A stretch of DNA of 64,000 nt from Spongilla lacustris (taxonomy: Eukaryota > Porifera > Demospongiae > Spongillida > Spongillidae). The translations under genes were made by a program, and so were the position numbers. Of this stretch, positions 46,311 to 57,924 are shown piece by piece. The DNA is taken from positions 11,599,869 to 11,663,868 of the forward strand of contig OX442416.1 of NCBI GenBank assembly GCA_949361645.1, in the 5' to 3' direction. The notes below the pieces were generated by a model. The model was not told the DNA's origin. It searched no databases and saw only the letters and a program-made list of their open reading frames with translations. Within the stretch, counting starts at the first letter, position 1. Every line of letters starts with the position of its first letter.

Positions 46311-46642
46311 GGTAGCCAGATACTGTAGCTGCAAGCAGCATTGGTTCCACCAACCCCAAACACACAAGTAGGTTTGCAGCATGTCCTTGCCAGATTGAGT
46401 AGGCTGTGGGCTTGTAAACTCTTTTTTCTGTGGAACAGGGGTGTATTTATTTTTATGTCTACAAAACCTACTTGCAATTCATGAGGAAAAAATCTAGGAT
46501 TTCAATTAGGACAGTTTCAAGGCAGGGGGAGGATTTGGGAGGGGATGTGCCCTCCCACACAAAGTTTTAATGTGATAGTTGGTTTATGCAGCCTCATACT
46601 AGCACTAGCTTTGCAGTGCATTGTACTGCGATATTCAACCAA

Positions 46643-47375
46643 TTAATTTTACCTTTAATCCCCCGTTGTCCTACGCGTAGGACACAAGTAAAAATTAATT
46701 TTTAGCAAACTCACATAAGCAGAGAACAAATCAAAATATCATTGTATTGTAGAAATGGTTATCAAGTCAGAAAATACTGGTGCTTCCTTGCAATTCAGAT
46801 TCAACTACAGTCAATAGTGCATTGCTAAAAGATGCATTTTTGGTAAATCGCAAACCAACTTCAAGTACCAACACATAATGTTACAAAGAGCAGAATAACA
46901 TGTTAACTGAAAACAGCACTAAGCAAATAAAAATGTACATTGTAGATTTGGAATTTGCTAGCTCAACAAACGTATGAAGGATAGCAATTTGTCAATCGCT
47001 TGTTGCTGGAATAGCAAATAGAATGGACAAAATCTTGAAAACGTACAGTGCGTTTTTGGTAAATATAGCAAAACCAATCACTGCCATAGACTGTTTTAAG
47101 TAGCACACACATCACGCTTAAAAAAACATTCAAAAAAAGTTATACTTGTTGTACGTTTTCTTTTTTCTGTGAGAATTAAATTCTCCAATGCATTTTTAAG
47201 AACCACATGCATTTTTTTACATCATGTAACCAAGCGTGTGATTTAAAAATTAGATTTGAAATTTAGCGCGATAGACACATCAAACAACAGTACAGAATTA
47301 GATGCCAAACACCTGCAGAATTTTCAAATATTGGTCCTATGCGTAGGGACTTGGACCTGGGGATTTAAGGTTTAA
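46643..47375. mobile_element. 0.7-kb MITE with TTAA flanks
   Basis: ACCTTTAATCCCC at 46651 is matched in inverse by GGGGATTTAAGGT ending 47371, each with a TTAA outside (46643-46646 and 47372-47375), as made by piggyBac- or Kolobok-type transposition. Just inside each end is a TAGG palindromic word (GTCCTACGCGTAGGAC on the left). No coding region is seen. It is present only in the right arm. Confidence 0.5.
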
Positions 47376-48090
47376 CACATCTGAGTAAGTCTGGGGAGGA
47401 GAGGGGACAATGGCAGGGGGCAATCTTGTATAAGATGGTTATAACAAGCTTTTATCACGATCTCATTTTCCCCTTGCAGCTCCTTCTACTGTTAGCCAGC
47501 ACTGTGTGTTCACTGACACACGAATTCGTTTGACATTCGTGAGCGCGCTGGGACATACCTAGACATCTCCAGATGTATTAGATCTCTGCATGAATATATC
47601 TACACAGTTACCAACTGAACACCATTGATGTCTGTAACTGTTTCCATTGGTAAACTATCGGTGGGACGAGCTGAGTTATACAGATCGTCGTCATATGCAT
47701 GTGACTTGCATGGTCAGAACGTACCGTTCCTACGTACTGTCCAATTAGAAGATGCACGGAGAGGAAGGAAGCTGAGCTGAGCGTACTGCCGGCGCTCGGC
47801 TGATTTTAATATATACTATACAAGCAAAACAAATTCCCTGGATCCAAACCGTAGCCTGGTACGGAACGATGGCAATGGTATTATGCAATCACGACAATAA
47901 ACGGCTATGTCTGTAACGGAGCTGTAACAGAACGTTCTTACATAACGTACTGTTACGGAGCTGTAACGAGATGGCACCACCCAAATACGAGACGGCACGA
48001 CCCGAATACGAGATGGCACGACCCGAATACGAGATGGCGCGACCCGAATACGAAAAGCGAGCGCGTGTCGAATTATGGCAGTGATCACCC
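47376..48090. other. Right-arm-only sequence
   Basis: No gene seen. It holds CTGTAACGGAGCTGTAAC words near 47918 that recur inverted near 47945, then the 21-bp minisatellite at 47968-48056. Confidence 0.4.
47968..48056. repeat. 21-bp minisatellite, four copies
   Basis: ACGAGATGGCACGACCCGAAT repeated four times with few changes. Because 21 is a multiple of three, the minus strand gives an open but meaningless VVPSRIR-type repeat. Confidence 0.85.
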
Positions 48091-48596
48091 CCCATACTCT
48101 GCAAGCCTTGGCTGTCTATATACACCAACCACGGGTGCAGACCCACCACAATCAGTACCGATAGGGCAGGTAACTATATTCACCACTAACAGCATGGCTT
48201 CACACCAGAATGATATACATGTACATGTCTACAGTAGTTCAGATCTACATGTACAACACAAAATGTGTGAAGAGAAAAACGTATACGCATGTACACTCTA
48301 CAAATGGAGGCTGCTCCAGTGGTGGCATCCCCATTTGTCCAATGCAAGCTGGTAGCTCCACGATGGTTCCCCTACCAGTAAGTCCTCTTGTAGTGTGGGG
48401 GTTAATGGTTTCATAGGTACATGTAGTGGCTTCACGTGCATTTGCAGTGAGGAGCTGTGTAGGGCTAGGATAGAAGGCCATTGTGGCTGGCCCCAGTGTT
48501 TGAGGTCGGCTCCAGTTCAAGGTTCCACTCCACATGCTGAGGTCTAGTTTTGTGACGACCCCATTCAACCCTGGTAATGTGGCTGTTGGTAGTATG

Positions 48597-49093
48597 CCCC
48601 ACAACAGACAAAAGTACAGGGTGTAAATGGGACCAATGAATTGACCTCACAACAGACAAAAGTACAGGGTGAAAATGGAACCACCCCACAACAGACATAA
48701 GAACAGGGTGTAAATGGGACCATGGATTTGATCACAAGTACAGGGTATAAATGGATCATGGATTTGAGTCCCTACAACAGACACAAGTACAGGGTGTAAA
48801 TGGGAGCATGGATTTGATCTCACAACAGACACAAGTTTAGGGTGTAAATGGGACCATAGATTTGACCCTAAAACAGACTCAAGTACAGGGTGTAAATGGG
48901 ATCATGGATTTGACCCCACAACAGACAAAAGTACAGGGTGTAAATGGGACCATGGATTTGACCCCACAATAGATACACCTACAGTGTGTAAATGGGACCA
49001 TGGATTTGACCCCAAAATACACACATACAGGATGTAAATGGGACCATGGATTTGATCCCACAGCAGACACAAGTACAGGGTGTAAATGGGACC
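48597..49093. repeat. 44-bp minisatellite, right arm
   Basis: Reverse-complement counterpart of 24300-25325 with about ten units (marker AGTACAGGGTGTAAATGGGA), roughly half the left-arm number. Confidence 0.9.
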
Positions 49094-49165
49094 ACCGTCG
49101 TCACTAGTCTCGCACCCAGACCTAGATTTTCACAGCATTGGATGGATTACATCACCACTACGTGA

Positions 49166-50492
49166 AAAGTAAAAATTCCTTAACGACACAGATGTACATG
49201 TATGGTGTACAGGTAACCCCTTAATGACACATACATAAGATGTACAGAGGTATCCCCTTAACGACACAGATGTATGGTGTACATGTAACCCCTTGATGAC
49301 ACAGATGAATGGGTACACACAAGAGGTTAAACCCCTTAACAACACATACATAAGGTTTACAGAGGTAACCCCTTAACGACACAGATGTATGGTGTACAGG
49401 TAACCCCTTGATGACACAGATGTATGGTGTACAGAGGTAACCCCTTAACGACACATACATAAGGTTTAAAGAGGTAACCCCTTAATGACACAGATGTACA
49501 GTGTACAGGTAACCCCTTAACCACACATACATAAGGTATACAGAGTTAATCCCTTAACCACACAGATGTAAGGTGTACAGATAACCCCTTGATGACACAT
49601 ATGTATGGGATGGGGGGGGGGGGTACAACAAGAGGTAACCCCTTAACAACGCATACATAAGGTGTATAGAGGTAACCCCTTAACGACACAGATGTATGGT
49701 GTACAGGTAACCCCTTAACGACACAGATGTATGGTGTACAGGTAACCCCTTGATGAAACAGATGTATGGTGTACAGGTAACCCCTTGATGAAACAGATGT
49801 ATGGTGTACAGGTAACCCCTTGATGAAACAGATGTATGGTGTACAGGTAACCCCTTAATGACACATACATAAGGTTTACAGAGGTAAACCCTTAACGACA
49901 CAGATGTACAGTGTACAGGTGACCCCTTAACAACACATACATAAGGTATACAGAGTTAACCCCTTAATGACACAGATGTATGGTGTACAGGTAACCCCTT
50001 GATGACACAGATGTATAGGGTACACACATGACCCCTTAATCACACATACATAAGGTGTATAGAGGTAACCCCTTAATAACACATACATATGGTGTATAGA
50101 GGTGACCCCTTAACGACACATACATAAGGTATACGGAGGTAACCCCTCAATGACACAGATGTATGGTGTACACTGTACACTGTACAAGTGATGCTCTAAC
50201 AACCCATACATGCACATAAGGTGTACAGAGGTAACACCTTAACGACACAGATGTATGGTGTACAGGTAACCCCTTGATGACACAGATGTATGGTATACAG
50301 AGTTAACCCCTTAACGACACAGATGTATGGTGTACAGGTGATACCTTAATAACACATACACAAAGTGTACAGAGGTAAAAACCCCTTAACGACACAGATG
50401 TATGGTGTACAGGTAACCCCTTGATGACACAGATGTATGCTATACAGAGTTAACCCCTTAATGACACAGATGTATGGTGTACACTGCAGAGG
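49166..50492. repeat. GGTAACCCCTTAA minisatellite, right arm
   Basis: Reverse-complement counterpart of 23372-24235, longer by about 460 bases, with markers GGTAACCCCTTAACGACAC and ACAGATGTATGGTGTACAG. A G run sits at 49612-49622. Confidence 0.9.
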
Positions 50493-50599
50493 TGACCTTA
50501 AACTACATAAAAAGCATGCATCTCACAATATGGTTCATTTGTTATGAACCATTGTTGGTCTTGCTGTGAGTATACAGTGCGGCTGGGGTGCCGTACGTC

Positions 50600-51897
50600 T
50601 TGCCACACACCGAACTGGAAAATGGCCTGTCAATTTCAGATATTAGTGTATGCCTCGCGGCTTGTGCTTGGCTGGACCCTGGCTTCCTTTGTCAACACTG
50701 GAATCCGTGTTCATCACCTGGAACAGCAGGCTGCTTGTGAGTGTTCTATTTGTGCAGGGGCAGGGCCTGGTTACTGGCATACTTGTTGCGACATACATGT
50801 ACAGTGCATTGGTAGGCAAGGATTAGTTCAGACCTGGGTCTGCATTTCCTCCTGCCAGAAACACAGCTATTGCCTTCACCTTGCAATTCACTGTGAGTGT
50901 CATCTGCAGACTGTAGGTAAGTGAGGAAGGTCTTGGTTTGTCATTTTCTGCTACTGCATGGGATGAAGCATTACCGCTAGGATATATAGGAAGAGTTGGC
51001 CTCTGAGCTTTGTGAAGGCTTTGGACAACACCTTGTCCCTTTTCTTGGGGTCACGAACGTATTCCCTCACCTTCTCGTACAGGTACAGTGATCGCGTCAG
51101 GGACAATCCACTGGGGGTAATAACAGGTGGCATCACTTGGCTCTGATAAGCCTCCTGTATGTCCTTTATGGCCACTTCAGTCTTTAGCATGGTTACCTCG
51201 GTGGGGTTTGTGTCCGATGGCAAGGTCTCCATCCTCATGACACCAGGGTGATCTTGATCAAACTCAAATTTGCGGTAGTGTCTTAGGCCAACCAGAGGAC
51301 CAAACCACTGGCCCAAGAAGGCATTCCAGTCCTGGTACAGCTGTGACACACAAGTGACATCCTGGCCACACTGCCGGACACAGTCAGCTAGGTTCTGCTG
51401 TAAGTCCATTGGGATGTGTGGCTTCCCTTGATTGAAATTGTGTGGGCTGCCAAATCCACTTGCAGCGAGAGGGATAGCAGTGTTTCCACTGGTATACCAT
51501 TGTAGAGGCTGACCCCACTGGTTAGTTTGTGGCTCGTGTGTAGGGTCTGATATGGGCAGGTGGTTCCATAGGTAGTGCGGGTTGGTGGCGTCTGCTGTTG
51601 GTTATGCGGGGCTGCTGTCTGGACTTGCAATGCAGTGAGGCATATGTGGGGGTGGGGCTGGTGTCCACCCGCAGCTGTGGGAATCAGGGTCTGGGTACGA
51701 GACTAGGGCTAGTCATTTAGGGGCTGCTCACTACCTACAACCACCATCGTCAGTAGTATAACCGCCGTCACTACCGTTCTCAATCTCCCCACCTCGTCGA
51801 ATGTATCTTGAATATCGATCGTCGTATCCGTACCGCTCGAACTCGTCCGCCGATTGAAACTCTTGCGAGCGTGTTGTCTTCAGTGGACGTCGCCATA
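50600..51897 (-). pseudogene. C2H2 zinc-finger gene, right-arm copy with stop in the finger
   Basis: Mirror of the left-arm gene. The long exon (51601-50975) stays open and differs from the left copy at about five residues in the last 152, for example LFGLG to LVGLR. The donor and acceptor are kept. In the finger exon the AAG codon of LHKKNTH is replaced by TAG (complement of 50746-50748), which ends the protein between the two zinc-binding histidines. So the left copy can make a finger and this one cannot, unless the base is an error. ATGGCGACG at the 5' end is conserved. Confidence 0.55.
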
Positions 51898-52295
51898 TCC
51901 GTTATCTACATATGAGATAACGAATAACAACTGTGACAGGGACGATACATTAAATACTTACCCATCAGATCTAGCTAGCGCAGTATGGGTGTGGCTATAA
52001 GTTATCAAAGTCTCGGCTCACAGGAAGTAGTTGCATATTCATGTCTTTGATGAATGGAAGCGGGCCTCGCACGTACAACGGCGGCCGGCGCGATTCGAGC
52101 GGGAAACGTGTACCAACTTTGCGCCGCTGTATCTCCGTAACGGATGGCATAAAAATTAACGAACAGAACAAATCGATAGGTATAGGACCTCTCTACCTAC
52201 AAACCGAGTTTGAAGCAATTTCATTACTCCTACCTAAAGTTATGGCGGGTGTTAACCCGGTGGGGTATCGAACATTGCAATACTCGCACGGAGCA

Positions 52296-53007
52296 CACGG
52301 CTGTTTGCTCTCATTGAAATCGTGGAAATTAAGCCCTACGCCCAGAAATTTTGAAATGAACGTAAGTCCCCATGGCAACACCCGGACAACCGATGACCTG
52401 TGAAATTTGCTGTACAACAAAGGACACGAAAAGAATAAACACATCAATACTCCAATATGATTTGGCACACCTCTGAACTTTGTAAAACAGTTTAAATCAC
52501 GTGATTTTAGTGTGCTACTGCGTACCTGTTGCCACCCGAATGCAGCCACCTCGGATTGGATATTGGGGACATACCGAGAACAAATCGTTAGCTTCAGTCT
52601 TTGGAACGTAGAATTGCGGAAATAGACCTTTCCTGGTAAGCTGCACAGATTGTGCTACCAATTTATGCCTAGAGTTAAGCTTAACGCATTTTCTGAAAGT
52701 GGTTTTAAGCTTATGGCAAATCGGCCATTTTGATCGAATTTGATGTGGTAGCGTGTGTTCTTATTTAGATGTGTGGACGTGTAAAAACGATACTATTGTA
52801 GCCTAGCAGTAGGTATCATCAAGTGACCTCTTGGGAAAGGGTATAGCTGCTACCATGTCAGGAGTTAACTTATATACGCACACTAAATGTTCCTTCATGA
52901 GTACACCTCAGCCTTTCTACTGGTACCTTGTTTGGTATTGCAGTGTATAGTTGGACATTGCACATGTTAGCAGCCTGAGGAAAGGGTTAGGACCCCACAC
53001 TGTATAA
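52296..53007. other. Outside the palindrome; no gene established
   Basis: Homology to the left arm stops inside the MITE copy at 52295. Beyond it a minus-strand frame reads AAFGWQQ up to a GTACGC donor near 52525, possibly a first exon but without an ATG. Nothing else is supported. Confidence 0.35.
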
Positions 53008-53367
53008 GGCCACCCCCGACTGGAGAGGTCTGCACTGCAGGCAGAAGCATACTCTCCAGCTGGCCTAAAGCCATGCGGGATACTACTGTCTCCGCCTTCT
53101 GGTATTGGGGAGGAGGAGATCACAATGCAGCAGAGCAAATCAGTGGTGACAGATCAGTCCAAGCTGGTCAGGCAAGCCAGGTGTCACCCTTTCCCTCTTC
53201 TCACCCCTCTTCCCCCTTTCCTCCCCCCTTTTTAAAAACTTTCCTTTGTCTATATCAAATGTGGCCCATTTACCCCTATGCCACCTGTATTTGTCCATTT
53301 GTTCTTGACTTTCATTCTTGAGACTTTGTATTGAGGTATATACATGTACATGTAGATCTGTCCTTGA

Positions 53368-53415
<48 letters not shown>

Positions 53416-53855
53416 ACACATGAGATGTTGTATGTTGTAAATATTTTCAGGTCACATATCAGAGGCGGCAAATTGGAGGCCGCAAAGATCTCTAACCATA
53501 ATGTGCAGGAGTCACTGGCTGCCCACACCAGGCTCTTAAGGCTGCAGTCCTCACTGGTTGCTATACTGGTTTGTACCCCCACCCCCTCCCCCTGTTGTCT
53601 CTCGCTCCAACGTTATGCCGTTATTTTAATAAGCTGGACCTTGCTCAAGGGGGTGCAGTCCACCAGAACATGCTTCCTTCTCCCTTGTCCAGCAGATTGT
53701 GCGGACTAGTAACACTGCCTCCTGGAACTGTAAATGAGGTAGTGTGTGTGGGAGGAAGGGGTTGGGCCTGTGTGAGAGGAAGGACGTTGGATCTGACTCT
53801 GTATAGGAAAGGGGGTTGGGCCTTGGAGTTAGGCCTGTGTGGAGAACAGCTTTAG
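53008..53855 (+). CDS. Candidate three-exon gene of unknown function
   Basis: Exon 53008-53180 is open (SALQAEAYSPAGLKPCGILL, then EEEITMQQSKSVVTDQSKLV) and ends AG at a GTGTCA donor. Exon 53451-53568 follows a TATTTTCAG acceptor, and the split codon AG-G restores the frame exactly: SHIRGGKLEAAKISNHNVQE, then SLAAHTRLLRLQSSLVAIL, a helical stretch. A GTTTGT donor and an acceptor after a pyrimidine-rich tract lead in phase to 53634, LDLAQGGAVHQNMLPSPL, open to a TAG at 53853. The first intron contains the CA microsatellite. The exact phase fit over two introns supports a real gene. Start codon and upstream exons were not identified. No family is recognised. Confidence 0.45.
53371..53421. repeat. 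CA microsatellite
   Basis: About 25 CA units with one interruption, inside an intron of the candidate gene at 53008-53855. Such tracts are mutable in length. Confidence 0.95.
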
Positions 53856-54033
53856 GCTTGTGTGGAGAAGGGCTTTAGGCATGTGTGGAGAAGGACTTTA
53901 GGCATGTGTGGAGAAGGGCTTTAGGCCTGTGTGAAGAAGGGCTTTAGACCTGTGTGGAGAAGGGCTTTAGGCCTGTGCGGAGAAGGGCTTTAGGCCTGTG
54001 CGGAGAATGGCTTTAGGCTTGTGTGGAGTAGGG
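53829..54033. repeat. 23-bp minisatellite
   Basis: GTGTGGAGAAGGGCTTTAGG repeats about nine times with a 23-base period and minor substitutions, immediately at and beyond the end of the candidate gene at 53008-53855, whose stop codon lies in the first unit. Confidence 0.85.
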
Positions 54034-54785
54034 CGTTTTGCAAGGGCTCATGTGAAGTCACGTACCTTTCATTCCAGATCTCAATGCATCTCCACTGAAA
54101 GGAAACAGTGCCACATTTGTAGTGAATTTTCTTCTGCATGACTAATACAGGTTTGCAAGATGGACATTCAGGAAGTCAACTAGTCATCATTGTTGGCATC
54201 AATACCAAAAGAATTTTGCAGCATAGCTTTACAGTCATTTGGTCTTTACCTTTAACAACCTTTTGGCACCATACTGCATTGTAGCTGTACTTGTGTCATG
54301 TGATAATCTGTTAACAAACGCACGTATACATATAGTAAAACAACCGCAACGCGTGTTGTTTATTCATATAAAAAACAGAACAATTTGGGGTCTACAGAAA
54401 ATGCGTTAAGGATTAAGGACTGTGCTTTCTTGTTGCTCCATGTTTGATGGTGAAGGTATAGGATGCCTACCTAAATCTGTCGTTCCCGAAGTCTGTTCGA
54501 ACGAGTTTTGTAAGGCTACTTTCATTTTCGCTCCCGCGTGACCGTATATAAAGTACTTGCGCAGTATTGTTACGTTTTATTTGGTGAGTGCGTACCGAGT
54601 GTTTAGAAGAAAGAATGCGTAGGCATTTTTAAAGAATAGTTTATATATGATTTATCTATATATTTAAGGGTACCGACAACGTTGGAACATATGCCTTCCT
54701 TAATGAGGTAGTTTCGATTACTGACGTGGTATTTACCGTAATGTTCTAATTACAAACCTAGTTTCCAGCCGCAAACAGCCGTGAG
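54034..54785. other. No gene seen
   Basis: AT-rich DNA without a supported gene. Confidence 0.35.
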
Positions 54786-55830
54786 CAAGTGCAAGACTCC
54801 AAAATGTATTACAATAGAGAAATGGCATAGTATGAAGTTTTGAAAATAGGAAGTCGATAGCTTTTACCGTTCAGAAGTTATAGCGATTCAAACATAAGGG
54901 AATTTTAAAATCGGGCTTGTGGGGTTATAATTTTATCACTATAAAATTGCACGTTGTACTAAACAACACATCTTCGCGACGGTACCATGTTTTCCTTTCA
55001 AATTTCGTACACTTATTCCCACACCATTTCTCTATGTGAAAATTGATTTTTGTGATCTACACCTTTTCCGTGCCGTGGATACAACAATCGTTAACCCCGC
55101 GGGTTAGAAATCCATATTTCTCCACATACGAGTGTTAAAAACGTGTCAAATTCGGAGTGTGCATAGAGGAGTCCAGTAGCTATTGATTTGTTCTGTTCGT
55201 TAGTTTCTGAATCATCTGTTACCGAGATACAGTTGAGCAAACTACAGGCACATTTTCCCGCTTGATTCGCGCCAATGATATAATCACCGCCTTCCCATTC
55301 ACTGAGCGGGAAGCGATTTGCCAAAATCATTGGCGCGAATCAAGCGGGAAAACGTGCCCGTAGTTTGTTCAACTGTATCTCCGTAACGGATGATATAGAA
55401 ATTAACGAACAGAACAAATCAATAGCTACAGGACTCTTCTATATGTGCAACCCGAATTTGACGTGGTTTCAACACTCGTACGTGGAGAAATGAGGAATTC
55501 TAACCCGCGGGGTTAACGATTGTGTATCCGCGGCACGGAAAATGTATAGATCACAAAAATGTTTTTTCACACAGAGAAATGGTGTGGGAACAAGTGTACG
55601 AAATTCGAAAGGAAAACGTAGTACCGTCGCGAAGATGTATTGTTTAGTACAACGGGCAATTTTTATAGTGATAAAATTATAACCCCACAAGCCCGATTTT
55701 GCTGGACACTATACGAAGGCTCATTTTGTCGTGAACTGTCCCATATATATATGGGACAGTGTCCAGCAAAATCGGGCTTGTGGGTTTATTATTTTATCAC
55801 TATAGAAATTGCACGTATACAGGTGTGCTT
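54786..55830. mobile_element. GGGACAGT foldback MITE cluster, types A and B
   Basis: 54786-54905 is a type-A fragment (GCAAGTGCAAGACTCCAAAA, ACCGTTCAGAAGTTATAGCG). 54910-55701 is a palindrome with arms of about 375-390 bases meeting near 55306, carrying CGGGCTTGTGGGGTTATAAT at both outer ends and CAAATCAATAGCTA / TAGCTATTGATTTG inside. 55702-55740 is a type-A end (ACGAAGGCTCATTTTGTCGT then GAACTGTCCC), and after ATATATATAT a type-B end, GGGACAGTGTCCAGC, follows to about 55830. It looks like nested or back-to-back insertion of one family. Confidence 0.75.
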
Positions 55831-56830
55831 ACCCTACTTCAGGGTATATACCACTGGTTTTGATCACACCCCTTCCTGACATAAGATAATCAGCCATCAT
55901 GTGCATGGTGATATTAAAGAATCTAAGGTATGGCCATAGCTGCAGTGATGAACAACATTCATAGTTCAGAGTACCACTAGTTTTGACCACACCCCTTCCT
56001 GGAGTATGATAGGCAGCCATCTTGTTTTGATTTTTGATATCTAAGGTGTCGGCATGGCTGTAGTGATGAACAACGTGCATATCCATGTGAGACTATACAC
56101 CAGCAGTACACAGGTGTGCTTACCCTACTTCAGGGTACCACCGGTTTTAACCACACCCCTTCCTGGAGTTAGATAGGCAGCCATCTTGTGGTGATTTTTA
56201 AAATCTAAGGTGTTGGCATGGCTGTAGTGATGAACCATATGCATATCCATGTGAGGCTATACACCAGCAGTACACAAGAGTGCTTACCCTACTTCAGGGT
56301 ACCACTGGTTTTGACCACACCCCTTCCTGAAGTAAGATAAGCAGCCATCTTGTGGTGATTTTAAAAATCTAAGGTGTTGGCATGGCTGTAGTGATGAACC
56401 ACGTGCATATCTATGTGAGGCTATACACTAGCAGTACACAAGGGTGCTTACCCTACTTCAGGGTACCACTGGTTTTGACCACACCCCTTCCTGGAGTTAG
56501 ATAGCAAGCCATCTTGTGGTGATTTTAAAAATCTAAGGTGTTGGCATGGCTGTAGTGATGAACCACGTGCATATCCATGTGAGGCTATACACCAGCAGTA
56601 CATAAGGGTGCTTACCCTACTTCAGGGTACCACTGCTTTTGACCACACCCCTTCCTGGAGTTAGATAGGCAGCCATATTGTGGTGATTTTTAAAATCTAA
56701 GGTGTTGGCATGGCTGTAGTGATGAACCACGTGCATATCCATGTGAGGCTATACACCAGCACTACACAAGGGTGCTTACCCTACTTCAGGGTACTACTGG
56801 TTTTAACCACACCCCTTCCTGGATGTAGAT
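55796..56830. repeat. Tandem array of about 165-bp units
   Basis: Six units; CTTACCCTACTTCAGGGTAC occurs at about 55829, 56119, 56284, 56447, 56612 and 56777, so the period is near 165, with one double-length first interval. Units also share GACCACACCCCTTCCTGGAG, CAGCCATCTTGTGGTGATTT and AAGGTGTTGGCATGGCTGTA. The array begins directly against a MITE end. Confidence 0.85.
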
Positions 56831-57101
56831 AGTCAGCGTTGTTGTGGTGATTTTGCATATGTAAGACATGAAGGTAGAAAATGTGTGATATCCTAATTGC
56901 AATTCGGAGGTATACATGAGCATAAACGCTCGATGGATCGCTATGTCTAGAATTTGTTACTTTAATAAAAAGATGTTATAGTTGGTTTCTGCCAAAAGAA
57001 CCTCAATCTTTTCATAACTAGATTATGGCCGGTCAGTATCAAAATAACGATCTAACCGCTGGAATGTGAGGCTGAGGAATGTGAAGCTAACTTCTTATCG
57101 G

Positions 57102-57124
57102 TCCCCCCCCCCCCCCCCCCCCCC
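57102..57124. repeat. Long C homopolymer
   Basis: About 23 consecutive C's next to a G-rich stretch, one of more than ten G or C homopolymers of over 12 bases in this window. Confidence 0.9.
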
Positions 57125-57353
57125 AGTAGCACAACAAGGCGAGTGGGGGTGGGGTGCCAAAATGGGAGAAGGGTGGGAGGTGGTCAATATAGCCTAGCTG
57201 GTTGTACTCTTGCATGGTAATGGTAATTATCCAACTGGGCCGGTATTCCAAAGACCGAAAGCGATAATTCAGAAGAAAAGCGAAGCTTAACTTTCGAGTC
57301 AAATCTGGTGTCCTTTACTATTATGCCTCTTCGGTTTCGGCGGAAGAGCGGCG

Positions 57354-57782
57354 ATGGAGGAGAGTAATAACAGCAGAAAAAGAGCGTCATCGCCGCTAGC
57401 TGTCATGCATCTGCTGAAGGTAAGCATTGCGGTGATATATGTTGGATCAGTCACTAGACTGAATGGCGGCTCAGTATTCTAGAAAAGATCCATTAGAAAC
57501 TGTACACTGTGTTACATGTATTTGAACACAAAGCATCAGTACGGTTGATAATAGATCCTGTTTTACTATCAAACTGCTGATATCTATGTTTGCATTTGGA
57601 GAGGTACAAAACTGGAGGTTACCTCGAGATTTTTCTGGGAAGATATGATTGATGATATATACGTCAGTTTGAAATCTTTTGATACCTGCCAGCGAGCTAA
57701 TGACACCAAATTTTCAAACATGATGCTGCTCCGCTCCACCCTATTAAGTCCTGTGGAGTCTAAAGTGTGGAACCAGCTGCAG
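57354..57782 (+). CDS. First two exons of an unrecognised gene
   Basis: ATG at 57354 in a CGGCGATGG context opens a 22-codon exon, MEESNNSRKRASSPLAVMHL, ending at a GTAAGC donor (57420). A second exon, 57618-57782, follows in phase 0 after ACTGGAG and reads VTSRFFWEDMIDDIYVSLKS, then FDTCQRANDTKFSNMMLLRS and TLLSPVESKVWNQLQ before a GTAGAA donor. The composition is protein-like and mostly helical; I recognise no domain. The weak point is the acceptor, which has little pyrimidine tract. No further exon is seen before the palindromic island at 57925 and the large transposon at 58416, so the gene may be interrupted by that insertion. Confidence 0.45.
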
Positions 57783-57924
57783 GTAGAAATATTTTGTGTA
57801 TGTGTCATGCAGCCCCCAAGTTATTTACATTTTGAAGATACTTTTATTTTATAAGTTAGAAGGCTCAATATGCTTTTCATGAGGGCAAATGCAATAGCCA
57901 TCCTCTCAGTTGGCTCCCTAAAGC

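Larger units (their letters stand above)
20450..52295. repeat. Giant imperfect palindrome, about 32 kb
   Basis: Left arm 20450-33745 matches the reverse complement of 39600-52295, around a spacer of about 5.9 kb. Anchors: 33740 with 39603, 31889 with 41465, 30893 with 42468, 28235 with 46184, 26315 with 48095, 22449 with 51409 and 20600 with 52140. The inner part (to about 33.7/39.6 kb) looks almost identical by eye, with occasional single-base changes; the outer part (20.5-26.3 / 48.1-52.3) is more diverged. Unmatched segments are 20782-21905 (left only), 26315-28120 against 46310-48095, and 28537-30782 against 42583-45881. Confidence 0.95.

Noticed and set aside
50544..50924. 126-codon plus-strand frame conserved at 22934-23314
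   Set aside because: It is the antisense shadow of the zinc-finger exon.
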